Of a DNA stretch of 64,000 bases, positions 1 through 11,174 are shown piece by piece. This DNA is from Neoscytalidium dimidiatum (taxonomy: Eukaryota; Ascomycota; Dothideomycetes; Botryosphaeriales; Botryosphaeriaceae), in assembly GCA_037367355.1 (NCBI GenBank), contig CM074696.1, positions 1,798,001 through 1,862,000 on the forward strand, written 5' to 3'. The notes below the pieces were generated by a model. That model had not been told where the DNA came from. It saw only the letters and a program-made list of their open reading frames with translations, and did not search any database. Each line of letters begins with the position of its first letter. The first letter of the stretch is position 1. The translations under genes and the position numbers were made by a program.

Positions 1-1137
1 CATGGTGGAAGAGGTGGAGGACGTCGATTGGGGGGATGAGGTAGGCTGGTCTGTAGCAAGGCTGGCTGGTGGTAAGGACGCGACTGGATTCAAGTCAAGC
101 AGGATTGCTAACTGTGTTCTAGATCAAGCACGGTGGTGGCTGATGGCGATTGGAAGCTATCTTCACGTCGGGGCAGCGCGCAGAGCGTCAACTGGGTGCC
201 GGCAAGCTCTGACGAGAGACTGAGGCGGTGGCTCGCGCGTGGGAAATGTGTTAGCTTTAAGCTGCAGAAGACGCGCATGCTGCACTCATGGTCGGCAGGC
301 AAGGCGCCGGCGACCCACCGCGTTGGCCGACGCAGCGTGGGACTCTCCCAGTCGAGTAAGCAGCTCTCGTCGGCCTCGCAGCGCGCACCCATGCAACGCT
401 CAACGCGCCCCTGGTGCTCCCCAGCGCGCCCCCACACCCGCCCACGCGCACTGCACCCCGCCGGTATCTGTTAACCCGAGGCGCGACGAATCCATCGACG
501 GCTCTTTGCCGGAGGATGCGCGCCAAGCCCATCGCCAAGTTTGGCCACCCCGCCTACCCCGGCCATCCTCTCCGCATCCAGCAACAGAGCCTGCTCCGCT
601 CCCCGTGGGGCCAATCTGGGGCCCCCTTCGGCCTTTCCCTTCGCCCACCGGTGGCTACGGCGTAAACGGACATGTCGGTGTGGAGCATGCCGTATTGCCT
701 CGCTTGCAGCACCCCAAGCACCCGCGGGCCTGTCATGCCTCGTCCCGACCGTCGGCTCCCTCCAAGCTTTGTCCTCCTGGGGTCGCCGCCCTGGGAACAC
801 GCCGTACCGGGTCCCTGGAGTGGTATTCCCATACGAGAGGACGGATAAATGACTGATTAGCTCCCAATACGCCTTCGGTACAGGTATTCCCCGCGCTGGA
901 CGTGCATCTTGCGCCCCAGACCTTTATATTTGTCCCGAGCGATATCGACAAAGTGTTCTGCAGTAGCTGGAGTCGCTCTGCCGGGTCCCTGTCCTGTCCA
1001 GGCCTCGCGTTGTCTCACTCTTTCTTTTTCTACTCCCTCCTCCCCACCCCATCCTCCTGCTCCTCCCTCCACTCCTCCTTCGGTCAAATCTTTTCGGGGC
1101 CCACTGAGCGTGTGCGCTCCGCTCCCGTACCAACACC
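1..1137. other. Intergenic / upstream region of the MFS gene
   Basis: I see no convincing gene here. Several overlapping open frames exist but they are GC-rich, Arg/Pro/Ser-biased and lack any recognisable domain. The last 120 bases before the MFS start (about 1010-1085) are strongly CT-rich, which is typical of a filamentous-fungal core promoter or 5' leader, and a TATA-like stretch lies near 924-930. Confidence 0.5.
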
Positions 1138-3063
1138 ATGCCCGGCTCTACCGACAATGTGGCCCACGTCGAGCATCTCTCTGCCGACAACCGCGACGAC
1201 AAGAAGCACAGCTCTGATGTTGCTGAGATCGAGAAGGTCCTGTCGAGTGACTTCGACCTCAAGAAGGACAACCCCGACTACGGCCGTCTCGACGCCGAGG
1301 TCGCCAAGTATGCCAGCGCCGTCGCCATCGACATTACGCCCGAGGAGAACAAGAGGTTGAAGAGCATGATCGACAAGCGCGTGCTGCCTGTCATGATCTT
1401 CACCTACTTCCTCCAGGCTCTCGACAAGGGCACCATGAGCTTCGCTAGTATCATGGGCATTCAGGATGATTTGGGTCTGCATGGCCAACAGGTGCGTCTT
1501 TTCCTCTCGTCATCTCCGTCTCGGCAGGGTCAATGCCTGCACCCAGATGTCAGGTGATCCCTGTTGGGAATGCGAAACAACACCACACACAGTTCACGAT
1601 AATCGGCTAACCGCATCCTTGAATTAGTACTCCTGGCTCACGACCTGTATCTACATCGCCGTCTTGATCGTCGAATATCCCACCAACTGGATGATCCAAC
1701 ACGTTCCAATCGCCAAGTATCTCAGCATAAACATCATGCTTTGGTCGGTCGTGCTGGCTCTGCACGCCGCCTGCACGAACTTCGCTTCTATCCTCGCGGT
1801 CCGTACTCTGCTTGGTATTTTCGAGGCCGTCTGCCAGCCCTCTTTCCTGGTCATGAGTTCCATGTGGTACAAGCGTGAGGAGCAAGCTCAGATCGTCACT
1901 TACTGGTATATGGTATGTTCTCACGGCCTAATTCAATAACTTTATTTTTCCTTTACTCACAAGTCTCTCAGATGAACGGTGGCCAGCAGATCGTCGGAGG
2001 TATCCTCGCCTACTGTTTCACTCTCATCAAGTCCGGCCCGATCCACTCCTGGCAAGCCATCTTCATCACCTACGGATCGTTCTCCTTCCTGTGGGGCATC
2101 TTCGTCTTCTGGTGGCTGCCCGACAGCCCTATGCGTGCGAAGTGCTTTTCTGAAGAGGACAAGCGCCTGATGGTCGAGCGCGTGCGCTCCAACCAGACTG
2201 GTCTGCAGAACAAGACTTTCCGCTGGGACCACGTCCGTGAGGCCTTCACTGACCCGCAGCTGTACTGCTACTGCCTCATCGCAATCTGCACGACGCTTCC
2301 GACGTCCGGCCTAGGTGCTTTCGCCAACATCATCATCACCGGCTTCAACTTCTCCGTTCTCGAGACCCAGCTGCTCGCCATGGTGCTCGGTGCCTTCATC
2401 ATCGTCATCCTGCTCAGCTCCAGCTGGCTCGTCCGCAAAACCGGCCAGAACCTTATTGTTATGGGCGTCTATGTCATCCCGTGAGTCATACCTCCATCCA
2501 AGATACTGCAAATCAACATCTAACACTAACGCGCGCAAAAGCTCCTTCGTCGGCACCATTGTCCTCATGTCCGTCGAAAACAAGAACAAAGCCACCCAAG
2601 CCGGCCTCCTCATCTCGTACTACATCGTCCTCTCCTTCTGGGCTGCGCAAACCCTCGCCATGTCCATGATCTCCCGCAACACCGCCGGTCAGACCAAGAA
2701 GACGGTCGTCGTCGCTGCCAACTTCGTCGCCTGGGCTGTCGGCAACGCCATCGGCCCGCAGGTCTTCCTCAAGTGGGACAGCCCCCGCTACTTTATTGCC
2801 TTCTCTACGCACATGGGCTGCTATGTGCTCCTGGTTATCGTTATCATTTTCCTTAGGTGGTGGTTGGTGCGGGAAAACAAGAGGAAGGATAGGCTGCAGG
2901 AGACGGCCGGCGTGCAGGCCAAAGACGAGCATTTGGTGCACGCATTTGAGGATTTGACAGATAAGGAGGTAAGTTATTCCTGATGACCTCGTGTGGTCAT
3001 GAGTGTTGGACGTCGCGCTAACTTTAGTGTTACTAGAACGTCAACTTCCGGTACATCTACTAG
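1138..3063 (+). CDS. MFS transporter, allantoate permease (Dal5-like, ACS) family
   Basis: Predicted plasma-membrane proton-coupled carrier for a small organic anion or vitamin; the substrate cannot be read from sequence. Five exons fit: 1138-1491, 1628-1912, 1972-2480, 2542-2968 and 3037-3063, giving about 533 aa, normal for the family. All introns are GT-AG and the frame is kept throughout. The N-terminus is hydrophilic (about 75 aa), then the first helix segment around 'VLPVMIFTYFLQALDKGT' begins a 12-helix pattern with a charged central loop near residues 245-290. The protein ends in NVNFRYIY, the short aromatic tail usual in Dal5-type carriers, which supports the tiny last exon. The start is the only ATG giving a normal N-terminus and follows a CT-rich leader. 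It converges on slh1, with 212 bp between the stops. Biotin, nicotinate, pantothenate or allantoate transport are all possible. Confidence 0.9.
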
Positions 3064-3275
3064 GAGGACAGTTAACCCTTATTCGGGGCTGGGGCGTTGG
3101 GAGAGAGGGAAGAGGAAATGAAATGATTTGTGATAATGAACGAAGTCACCGTTAGCCGCGGGTCCGGAATGAATATTCACCGTTTTCGATATTGATATTG
3201 CCATCTATGAGTTTTTCTCATCGTGAATCATATCGTTCCAAATCCACATTCATCTACCTAGACCGCTTCTCGCAC

Positions 3276-6200
3276 TTACCAGCTATCACTCCCATCCCCA
3301 CCCTTCCCCTTCTTCCCATCGTCCCCCTCCACCCTCGGCGGCGCCGGCACCTCCACCCCTTCCACCGTCCACACCATCCCGATATAGCCATCACTCACAA
3401 CCTTCACATCCACCACCCTCCCCCCAACACTCTCCGGCAACTTGATATTCACCCTCGCACTCGGCCTGCTCCCACTTCCCGCACTTCCCTTCCCCTTCCC
3501 CTTCCCACCACCACCACCACCACCATTGTTCCCACCCGCACCGGCCCACCCCACCCTCTTCAGCGCCAACACCTCATCCCCGCCCCTCTCCGTAACGACC
3601 ACGAAGAACCCCTCCGTCTGCGGCTTCGGGAACCGCGGCGCGTACATGCGCGCATCCGGATGCTGCAGCGCGTTCTTCCTGGCCAGCGCGACCGTCAGGC
3701 CCAGCGCGTTGACGGCGGGGACGGTGACGGCCAGGTCGGGCAGGAGCGCGAGCGGCCTGGCCGCGCGGGGCAGCGCGGCGGGCGGGACGCCGGCGGCGCG
3801 GAGAGCGGCGTCGAGGTGCGCGCGCGGGGTGGCGAGCGCGTCGACGAGGGTGGTCGGGCGGGCGCGTCCGCGCGCGCGCTCGGCGGCGACGTCGACGCCC
3901 GGGAGGATGGCGAGCGGGCCGTCGTCGGGCCAGCGCGCCGACTTGACGCACTGCAGGAGCGTCATCATCGTGAGGGCGGAGCCGGCGTGGCCGAGCTCGG
4001 CGAGCACGTCGATGGAGGCCTGGATGATGCGGATGGCTTGGTCGAGGACCGAGGTCTGGTCGCCGACGTAGTCGGAGATGGGCAGGTCGAGGCGCGCGAA
4101 GTGGGCTTGCAGGAGGAGGAAGGCCTTCGTGTGCGGGTCCCAGAGCGGGAGGTGTCCGAAGGCGTCGTCGATTTTGAGGGGCAGCGCGGACGCCAGTTCG
4201 GCGTTGATGAGCTCCTCGTTGTGGCGCACGGGGAGCTCGTCGTACTCGGTCGCGCTGCTCATCCAGGCCAGCGCGTCGGCGAAGGTCGCGTTCGGCTTGG
4301 CGTGCTTGAGGAGGTGGCGGATCGTCTTGTGCGAGAGGTAGTAGTACGACATGATTTTGCCGAGCGGAGTTGGGTCGATGTCGCCGTTGGAGTGGACGAC
4401 GGCGCAGCCCGATTCGGCAAGCTCGGTGATGGACTTGTCTACCAGGTCTACCATGTAGTCGTTGGCCAGTTGTTGCGCCGCCGTCGTGTTGTGCTCCTCT
4501 GCGGAGATTTCGAGGCCATAGTACGACGGGTTCTTATGCAGGCGGCGGAAGAAGAAAGTCCAGGTAAGGTAGTCGAGCGCATCCTGCTTTGTCGCGATCG
4601 TTTCTGCGGAGATTTCGGCGCCCAAATGGTTGTCTACTACTTTGTGAAGCGTGGATTCGACGGGAAACCCGGTGTGAAGGAAGTGCTTGTAGAAATCTTT
4701 CTTCGAGTCCTGGGTGAAGATACGCGCGATTCCCTGCGTGTCAAACTGCGGGCGACCAGCACGTCCAAGCATCTGAAGCACATCGGTCAAATCCATATCT
4801 CTGTAAGCTTCAATCTTGGCATCAAAATACTGCGTGCCTTTCACGACGACCAAGTGAGCAGGCAAGTTGACACCCCACGCGAGAGTGCTAGTAGCAACGA
4901 GAATCTGGATCTTGTTGTTCGCGAAAAGTTCCTCAGAAAGCTGACGGTCAGATTCGACCAGACCAGCATGATGGAGGCCGATACCGAAGCTGAGAGCTTC
5001 GCGCAGGGACTCGTCCTTCACCCGGGAGAGGTTCAATGTCAGGTCGTCCTCAGACATGCGGACGAAGCGCCTGGGATTGTCTTCCATGCCGCAAAAGTTG
5101 ATGAGATCCCTGGCTGTTAAGCGAGTTTGCCGACGAGAAGCAACAAACACGATGACCGGTTTGTCTGGAGAGTGGGTCTTTATAGTGAGGAATGTAGGAC
5201 GGTTCATCGATTGCATCAAGGGGCAGAACCCTCTCTGCTCAGGAAATCCATCGATATAGATTTCAAGTGGAACCGGGCGTACGGAGTGACGGAAGTTGAA
5301 CAGGCCTGCCTTGACACCGAGCCAGTTTCCGAGGTCCGTTGCATTAGCACAAGCAGTCGACATGCCCATGAGGCGAACAGAGCCTTTCTTTTGCGAAGCG
5401 ATGTAGTTCATACGGGAGACGATGATTTCCAAAATGGGGCCACGGTCACCACCCAAAAGGTGGATCTCGTCTATGATGACGAGACTAACCTTGCGGACGT
5501 AATCACGCGTCTGCCAGCTACGACTGATACCATCCCACTTCTCAGGCGTTGTGATAATAATATCAGCGTCTCTGATAGAGCGGGTGTCTGGTGTGTTATC
5601 ACCAGTCAATTCAACCAGCTTGAGACCTAGGGGCCCTGTCAAACGACGACCCCAATCCTGGACTCGCTCACGGACCAGTGCTTTCATCGGAGCGATGTAG
5701 ACAACCTTAGACCCAGGATGCTCCCGGAAAGCCCACCACATGGCCAGTTCACAAGCAACTGTCTTTCCACTTCCAGTGGGTGAACCAAGCAGGACATTCT
5801 CCGGCGTATGGTAGAGACAGTGGAACAGTTGCGTCTGCATTGGGTTGAAGTACTGGAATCGCTGTCCATATATCTCTTCAAGTAGAGGGTTCTTGAGAGC
5901 AGAGATAGGAAGTGGCTGCAGATTGAGCAGGTCTGTATACACGCTCTCAGTATCTGGCCTGATGAGGTGCTGGAAGGAAACAGGCTGTACAGTCTCCGCG
6001 CCAAGCCATCTATCTGAGACAGCGCGAACAAAGATCTGAGATGGCAGCGGGTCGGATAGAGGGATCGTGAAGTTGAGCTCATGATCATCGTAGAGCTTCT
6101 TGCGGGAGAGGATGAAGTACTCATGGTGATAGATCTCAGAGGTCTCGGAGTTTTCCACCCAAATCCAATATGACTCGGAAGTGCCGTGATGGCGATCGTT

Positions 6201-9200
6201 CCAGCGGAATTCTGGGGTGAGGTATAACCGAATCCTTAGGACGTCGCGATTAAGAGGGGCAATTTCGGCCTCGACGCTAAGAGTGGGGAAGTTGTCCAGG
6301 AGCTTGCTGATCACGTTCCCCATTTTATTGTTGTGAACAAGAGAACCAATCTCCGCAGGCTCCATGTCTCTCAGAGACTCGATGGATGCAACGCTGCCTT
6401 TCTCATCCAGGTTCCTTAGGACTGGCCTGGGAAGATCGAACTGATGGAATGGGTGCTCAAATGGCCAGACCTGTTTCTCGATTGATTTGCATAGCGAGAG
6501 CAAGACCAAGCACTGGTGGCCCCATCGCCTGTTCAAAGCAATCATGAAAAGAGCCCGGCAAATACGAGTGGCATTCTGCGCAACGTAGTTGGTGTCAGAC
6601 TGTAGAGTGTAGTCCTCCAGACGCGCCTTCGAGATGTAACCCTGGAGAAGTACATTCGTCTTGGAGTGTGGAGTCCCGATTCCGCCCTCAATATCGCAAG
6701 GCGTAATGCTCTCGTCCTCTTTCAAACGCAAAAGCTCCTTCTCTTCGGACTCGCGGAACTGGATATTGTCGAATTCGCCACTCAGACTGATCATCTTGAG
6801 CACATCAGCCTCCGATGCTTGTGGGCGCATCATTGTATTGAATATCTCAATACTGGTTTGGAGGATGTAGTACTGGCTAGCAATACGACCCACATCCTTT
6901 GACTTTAGCTCTCCGGTATTCTCGTTGAATATAATCATCTGACTTTGTTGGAGAACACGAGCTGCATCCGTGATAAGCTTTGTTCGTCGCTCCACCAAGT
7001 TAGGATCATTACTGATCTCGAGCCAGTCAATTCCGTAAGCGTGAGGATTCCGCTGCATGCGAACAAACAAGTAGGAGTAACCCAGCCACGTCACAGCCTC
7101 CGTGACAGAGGTGACAGTACCCAAGGAGATTTCCGCGTTCAGATTATCCACAAGTCTCTTCGAAAAATTGGACTCGATCGGCTGCTGCTGAGTGACTGCG
7201 GAAAGGTAGTGTTGAAGCTTGTCGTGGGTTGTGCAGATGAAGCCGATACCAGTATCCTCGAACTGGGGACGACCTGCACGACCGAAAATCTGCAAGACAT
7301 CGAGAATGCCGACGTCTACAAATTTACCTTCCTGCGCACTGTAAAGCTGGGTCCCCTTGATGATAACCGCAGCTGCGGGCAAGTTGACACCCCAGGCGAG
7401 GGTTGCAGTACAGCACAGAACTTTGATGACGCCCTCCGAGAACAGACGCTCAATGAGATTTCGATCAGACCTCGGCATACCGGCATGATGCGTTCCCATA
7501 CCTTTAGGGAGCAACTCGCGCAACTCCCGACCCTTGGAGGATTTCATGTCCCTTACAGCCAAATCGTAATTCGGATGACCAGCGGGATCGAACAGGTCGG
7601 TGCAAGCTTCTTCCGTAGCTTTCTCCCAGAGAATCTTGGCAGATTTGTATGTATCTTTCCGAGAGTGCACAAACACCATAACCTGGTGTCCCATCTGGAG
7701 CATCTCTTTGACCTTCTCAAATGATACGTGGTCAAGGTTCTCCCTGGACTTTGCGGAGCCTGGCTTTCCCTTGACTCCTACAAAGTGTTGCTCAAGCGGG
7801 ACAGGTCTGAAGGAAGAGTCGAAGTAAAATAGTCCAGCCATGCGATTGACTTTGAGAAAGTCTGCTACATCGATATAGTTCGGCAGTGTGGCCGATAAAC
7901 CAATGATTCGAATGAGGGACTGCGTGCTCTCGACTTGGCGCTGTGTACGAGCGACCAAAGACTCCAGAACCGCCCCACGTTCATCGTGCAGCATGTGAAC
8001 TTCATCAATAATGAGCAAGCGTACCTTCTGCACCAACTCGGTATCGCCCGTGCTCTTGCGTGTCACAACATCCCACTTCTCGGGAGTGGTGACAATTATC
8101 TGCGTGGCCACGATTTCTGCCTTCGTAAGGTGCATATCTCCGGTCAACTCACGAACCTGGATGCCGAGCCAAGCAAGTCGCTTGCCCAGCTTTTCCACGA
8201 TTTCTGCAGCAAGTGCCTTCATAGGGGCAACGTAGACAATCTTGAAGTCATCAAGCTGGACGACGAAGTCCGTGGCGTCGGGTTCGTCCCACGGGCTTGG
8301 AATGATGTTCTTGGCCACAGTGTTCAAGATGGTAAGCATAGCAGCATCCGTCTTACCGGCGCCGGTGGGGGCGCAAATAAGCATGTTCTCGCTAGTTTTG
8401 TAGGCAACAGGATAAACCAAGCTTTGCATGCGGTTCAGGTTTTGGTAACCCTTAAAAGTCCTCTTGCACAGCCCATCTAAGTCGCTAATTTTGACAAGCT
8501 TCTGTTTGGTTCCAAGAGTGCCAACACGGGCTGCTGGAATGGAGTATTCCTCAAATTTGTCGTTGTCCTCTCTTGTTGAGCCAACAGGCAGAGCATACTT
8601 CCTGCCAAAAGCAGATAGAGTGTTCCCGGCATCGTGGGTTTTGTAAATGTGGGGATACTGCTCGCCACCTCTGTTGACGCTGGGGGAAAGTGAAGCGTTC
8701 TTATGCTCGATATCCTGCCTTCTAAGAGCTTCTTCTCTCTCTTGCCTGGTTTGAAGACGGCCCAATACACCAGCTTTCTGGCCTTCTGCTTGGGCGGACT
8801 TCGTTATCTGGCTGCGGTGACTTATTAGGTCAGCCACGAGGTCGAGCTCCCCGTAGCCAACAGCGTCAGCAAGCATCATCTGAAGTTCTTCATTGTTGCT
8901 ATCAGATATCAGAAGAGCCATGACCTGGTCCTGCAAAGCTTGGGCATCGAGACCAGAGCCTCTCTGGGCAACCCCTGCACATTGCTGGGCGAGCCAGTCC
9001 TGGCTGTAGAGGGGTCCAGTAGGACCAGCTTCAGCGGCTATGGCGTCGGTGGCGTCGAGCTGGTCGCTACTGTAGCCAGCGCTCTCCTCGTCACTGATGA
9101 GATCCCAGATGTCGTCGCCGCTTGCGGTTCCAGAGAAATCGTCTTCATCGACATCGATGTCGTAGCCATAGGCAGGAGCATCGCCATTCTTTTGAGGCAG

Positions 9201-9281
9201 TTTCAGTTCGGCGATTGCGGCGCGCATCTCCGCCAGCTGGGCAAGCCATTGCGATTCGGCGACATCCAAAGCAGGCGACAT
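3276..9281 (-). CDS. slh1: Slh1/ASCC3-type DExH helicase of the ribosome quality-control trigger (RQT) complex
   Basis: One uninterrupted frame of 2001 aa, close to yeast Slh1 (1967 aa). This Ski2-like helicase family has two cassettes. Cassette 1 has Walker A APTGAGKTD near residue 305, DEVH near 425 and SATLP shortly after; cassette 2 has SPTGSGKTV near 1169 and DEIH near 1269. A Sec63-type domain follows each. The family splits collided ribosomes marked by ubiquitin, acting in the cytosol, and the human orthologue is ASCC3. Brr2 is the close alternative, but the second cassette's DEIHLLGGDRGP and the 'FNFRHSVRPVPLEIYIDGFP' stretch match Slh1/ASCC3, and both cassettes keep their catalytic residues. 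The acidic N-terminus with a 'DDIWDLISDEE' stretch is also Slh1-like. A Gly/Lys low-complexity insert lies near residues 1915-1940, inside the second Sec63 unit. Its start faces ykt6 across a short divergent promoter. Confidence 0.95.
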   Translation of the reverse strand: MSPALDVAESQWLAQLAEMRAAIAELKLPQKNGDAPAYGYDIDVDEDDFSGTASGDDIWDLISDEESAGYSSDQLDATDAIAAEAGPTGPLYSQDWLAQQCAGVAQRGSGLDAQALQDQVMALLISDSNNEELQMMLADAVGYGELDLVADLISHRSQITKSAQAEGQKAGVLGRLQTRQEREEALRRQDIEHKNASLSPSVNRGGEQYPHIYKTHDAGNTLSAFGRKYALPVGSTREDNDKFEEYSIPAARVGTLGTKQKLVKISDLDGLCKRTFKGYQNLNRMQSLVYPVAYKTSENMLICAPTGAGKTDAAMLTILNTVAKNIIPSPWDEPDATDFVVQLDDFKIVYVAPMKALAAEIVEKLGKRLAWLGIQVRELTGDMHLTKAEIVATQIIVTTPEKWDVVTRKSTGDTELVQKVRLLIIDEVHMLHDERGAVLESLVARTQRQVESTQSLIRIIGLSATLPNYIDVADFLKVNRMAGLFYFDSSFRPVPLEQHFVGVKGKPGSAKSRENLDHVSFEKVKEMLQMGHQVMVFVHSRKDTYKSAKILWEKATEEACTDLFDPAGHPNYDLAVRDMKSSKGRELRELLPKGMGTHHAGMPRSDRNLIERLFSEGVIKVLCCTATLAWGVNLPAAAVIIKGTQLYSAQEGKFVDVGILDVLQIFGRAGRPQFEDTGIGFICTTHDKLQHYLSAVTQQQPIESNFSKRLVDNLNAEISLGTVTSVTEAVTWLGYSYLFVRMQRNPHAYGIDWLEISNDPNLVERRTKLITDAARVLQQSQMIIFNENTGELKSKDVGRIASQYYILQTSIEIFNTMMRPQASEADVLKMISLSGEFDNIQFRESEEKELLRLKEDESITPCDIEGGIGTPHSKTNVLLQGYISKARLEDYTLQSDTNYVAQNATRICRALFMIALNRRWGHQCLVLLSLCKSIEKQVWPFEHPFHQFDLPRPVLRNLDEKGSVASIESLRDMEPAEIGSLVHNNKMGNVISKLLDNFPTLSVEAEIAPLNRDVLRIRLYLTPEFRWNDRHHGTSESYWIWVENSETSEIYHHEYFILSRKKLYDDHELNFTIPLSDPLPSQIFVRAVSDRWLGAETVQPVSFQHLIRPDTESVYTDLLNLQPLPISALKNPLLEEIYGQRFQYFNPMQTQLFHCLYHTPENVLLGSPTGSGKTVACELAMWWAFREHPGSKVVYIAPMKALVRERVQDWGRRLTGPLGLKLVELTGDNTPDTRSIRDADIIITTPEKWDGISRSWQTRDYVRKVSLVIIDEIHLLGGDRGPILEIIVSRMNYIASQKKGSVRLMGMSTACANATDLGNWLGVKAGLFNFRHSVRPVPLEIYIDGFPEQRGFCPLMQSMNRPTFLTIKTHSPDKPVIVFVASRRQTRLTARDLINFCGMEDNPRRFVRMSEDDLTLNLSRVKDESLREALSFGIGLHHAGLVESDRQLSEELFANNKIQILVATSTLAWGVNLPAHLVVVKGTQYFDAKIEAYRDMDLTDVLQMLGRAGRPQFDTQGIARIFTQDSKKDFYKHFLHTGFPVESTLHKVVDNHLGAEISAETIATKQDALDYLTWTFFFRRLHKNPSYYGLEISAEEHNTTAAQQLANDYMVDLVDKSITELAESGCAVVHSNGDIDPTPLGKIMSYYYLSHKTIRHLLKHAKPNATFADALAWMSSATEYDELPVRHNEELINAELASALPLKIDDAFGHLPLWDPHTKAFLLLQAHFARLDLPISDYVGDQTSVLDQAIRIIQASIDVLAELGHAGSALTMMTLLQCVKSARWPDDGPLAILPGVDVAAERARGRARPTTLVDALATPRAHLDAALRAAGVPPAALPRAARPLALLPDLAVTVPAVNALGLTVALARKNALQHPDARMYAPRFPKPQTEGFFVVVTERGGDEVLALKRVGWAGAGGNNGGGGGGGKGKGKGSAGSGSRPSARVNIKLPESVGGRVVDVKVVSDGYIGMVWTVEGVEVPAPPRVEGDDGKKGKGGDGSDSW

Positions 9282-9748
9282 GGTGGCAACTCTTCGCGTG
9301 GGTGTTTGAGTTGTTTCAGGGAAGTTGGAGGCAGGAAGTCGAATAGCGCTCGCAGGTGACGAAGAGGCGGAGCACGCGCAGTGTAGCGGCTAGGCAGCCG
9401 CTTTTGAGCCGGCAGTGATGGATGAATCAGAGTGAATTTGCAGCAAACACAGCAAACCCCCCGCATGGCTTGAGCAGAAATGCTTACCTCATTTGGCACA
9501 CCGCCTTATCGGCTCACCGCCTTCCGGACCGGGATGCTGCGCTTCCGGCCAGCCAGCTGGGTGCATGGTCCGCTGACGCCGGGTCCCAAAGTCGTGGCCC
9601 CGACTCCCAGGCCGCCGCCAAGTATCCCGCTCATACACCTGCGTTTCAGACCGAACATCCTCCCTACACTGCTGTCTCGCCCGTCTGCCCTTCAGACCGC
9701 AAACTCTCTTCCGTCGCCCTATCCCACATTTGTACCACAGCCGCAACC
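9282..9748. promoter_or_regulatory. Divergent promoter region between slh1 and ykt6
   Basis: These 467 bp separate the start codons of slh1 (minus) and ykt6 (plus), so both promoters and 5' leaders must lie here. Pyrimidine-rich patches occur before the ykt6 start (about 9655-9735). No specific operator is identified. Both neighbours are housekeeping genes, which fits constitutive bidirectional expression, but this is inference. Confidence 0.5.
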
Positions 9749-10587
9749 ATGAAGATCCTCTACATTGGCGTACGGTCCCCGCTTTGTCCCGCCACGCGCT
9801 CCTCCACTGACGTCGCATGTCCGTGTATAGATCCTCAAGAACGAGGAGAAGCCTGCCGTCGAGCTCTGCTCCGAGCGCGAGCTGAGCAGCTACTCGCGCT
9901 TCACTCGCACAAGGTGCGCCCCCGCCCAACCGCCGAGCTTCCGCTGCCGCCTTCTTTGCTGATCCCCTGGCCAGTGTCGGAGAGTTCATGAGCCTGTTCA
10001 GCAAGACTGTTGCCGAAAGGACAAAACCCGGACAACGCCAGGACATTGAGGAGCAGTGTACGCTGCACGTAGCTCGACTTTTGCATGATGCCTGCTGACG
10101 TTGCATCTAGCCTATACTTTCCACGCCTATGGACGCACTGAAGGCATCGCCGGTATCATTATCACCGACCACGAGTACCCCGCCCTTGTTGCCCACCAGC
10201 TCCTTTCCAAGGTTGTGGACGAATTCTTGAACAAATATCCTCGCAATGTGTTCACTGCGTCCAACGCATCCTGCCCTTTCCCAGAGCTTAAGGAATACAT
10301 TGTCAAGTACCAGGACCCTCAGCAGGCCGACAGCATCATGAAGATCCAGAAGGAGCTTGATGAGACCAAGATCGTACTGCACAAGACCATCGAGAGCGTG
10401 CTGGAGCGAGGCGAAAAGTTGGACAGTTTGGTGGCCAAGAGCGATGGCTTGAGCGCGCAGAGCAAGATGTTCTACACACAGGTACGTGCGCTCCCGTGCG
10501 ATGGCTTATCTTTTGGTGTGGATGCGCGGCTAACATGATCTACCACGATAGGCGAAGAAGCAAAACTCCTGCTGCATTGTCATGTAA
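9749..10587 (+). CDS. ykt6: Synaptobrevin-like R-SNARE Ykt6
   Basis: Five exons: 9749-9769, 9831-9913, 9975-10057, 10111-10481 and 10552-10587, giving 197 aa (yeast Ykt6 is 200). The N-terminus MKILYIG plus exon 2 forms the start of a longin domain (about residues 1-125); the SNARE helix runs about 135-190 and carries the zero-layer Arg within LERGEKL. The protein ends in NSCCIVM: the last four residues CIVM are a farnesylation CAAX box and the Cys before it is the palmitoylation site used in this family, so the protein has no transmembrane segment. Known role: membrane fusion in Golgi, endosome-vacuole and autophagosome traffic. All splice junctions are in phase, and the 7-codon first exon is a common arrangement in fungal Ykt6 genes. 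The donor at 10058 (GTACGC) is chosen over the GT two bases earlier because only it restores the SYTF frame. Confidence 0.96.
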
Positions 10588-11174
10588 TTTCCTTTTACCG
10601 GTGTTATCGGGAGCACGGGGTTGCTAAGCAGGTGCATAATGATTATCTAATGACAGATCCACCACATACCCAGACTGAGGATACATAGTAAAGCATCACC
10701 CATACCAGGTGTAGACTACCTAACCTTGACCAATTGACTCTGTACTTGAAGCATGCGTCTTTCCGTGTAGCCTAAAAATAGCGTCGGACGTAAGGCGCCT
10801 CTCATGCTGACGAACGAAACAGATCATCTCGCAATTTTGCTTTATCGACAGGCAATACCGTCATGCGAAATATCACAGTACGATCAGCTGGGCGACCCGC
10901 CGTGCGCACCTTGCGGTGGTGGAACCCGGATTCGCAACCGTTATTTAAGTTTCAGTATTACGATTGCAGCGGGTGCATGGCCCTCAGGTGATCCGTTCGA
11001 GATTGTTTACTCCTTTTCTCGCCTTTAACGCTACTCCATATACATACAATCCACAGCGCTTTGGTCGTCTTGAACTTTCCAACACCCAACGCGCTGACAC
11101 GGGTGCTATCTTTCCTTCTTTCAGCTCTACGATGCTAATTTTTTGGACGCTGCTACCCGCATCACACACTTGCT
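10588..11174. other. Intergenic region
   Basis: About 590 bp between ykt6 and the F-box-like gene. It holds the ykt6 3' UTR and the next promoter. No RNA gene or conserved frame is apparent. Confidence 0.5.

Noticed and set aside
239..856. A 205-codon plus-strand frame upstream of the MFS gene
   Set aside because: Arg/Pro/Ser-rich with no domain; several overlapping frames on both strands are open in this GC-rich stretch, so openness is not evidence.
3192..5120. A 642-codon plus-strand open frame
   Set aside because: It lies wholly opposite the 3' part of slh1, is Arg/Val/Glu-biased and has no domain. It is a GC-rich shadow of the helicase gene.
3276..9281. Brr2 (U5 snRNP helicase) as identity of the large helicase
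   Set aside because: Second cassette keeps intact DEIH and GSGKT and Slh1/ASCC3-type flanking motifs, and the acidic N-terminus is Slh1-like; Brr2 has a degenerate second cassette and a different N-terminus.
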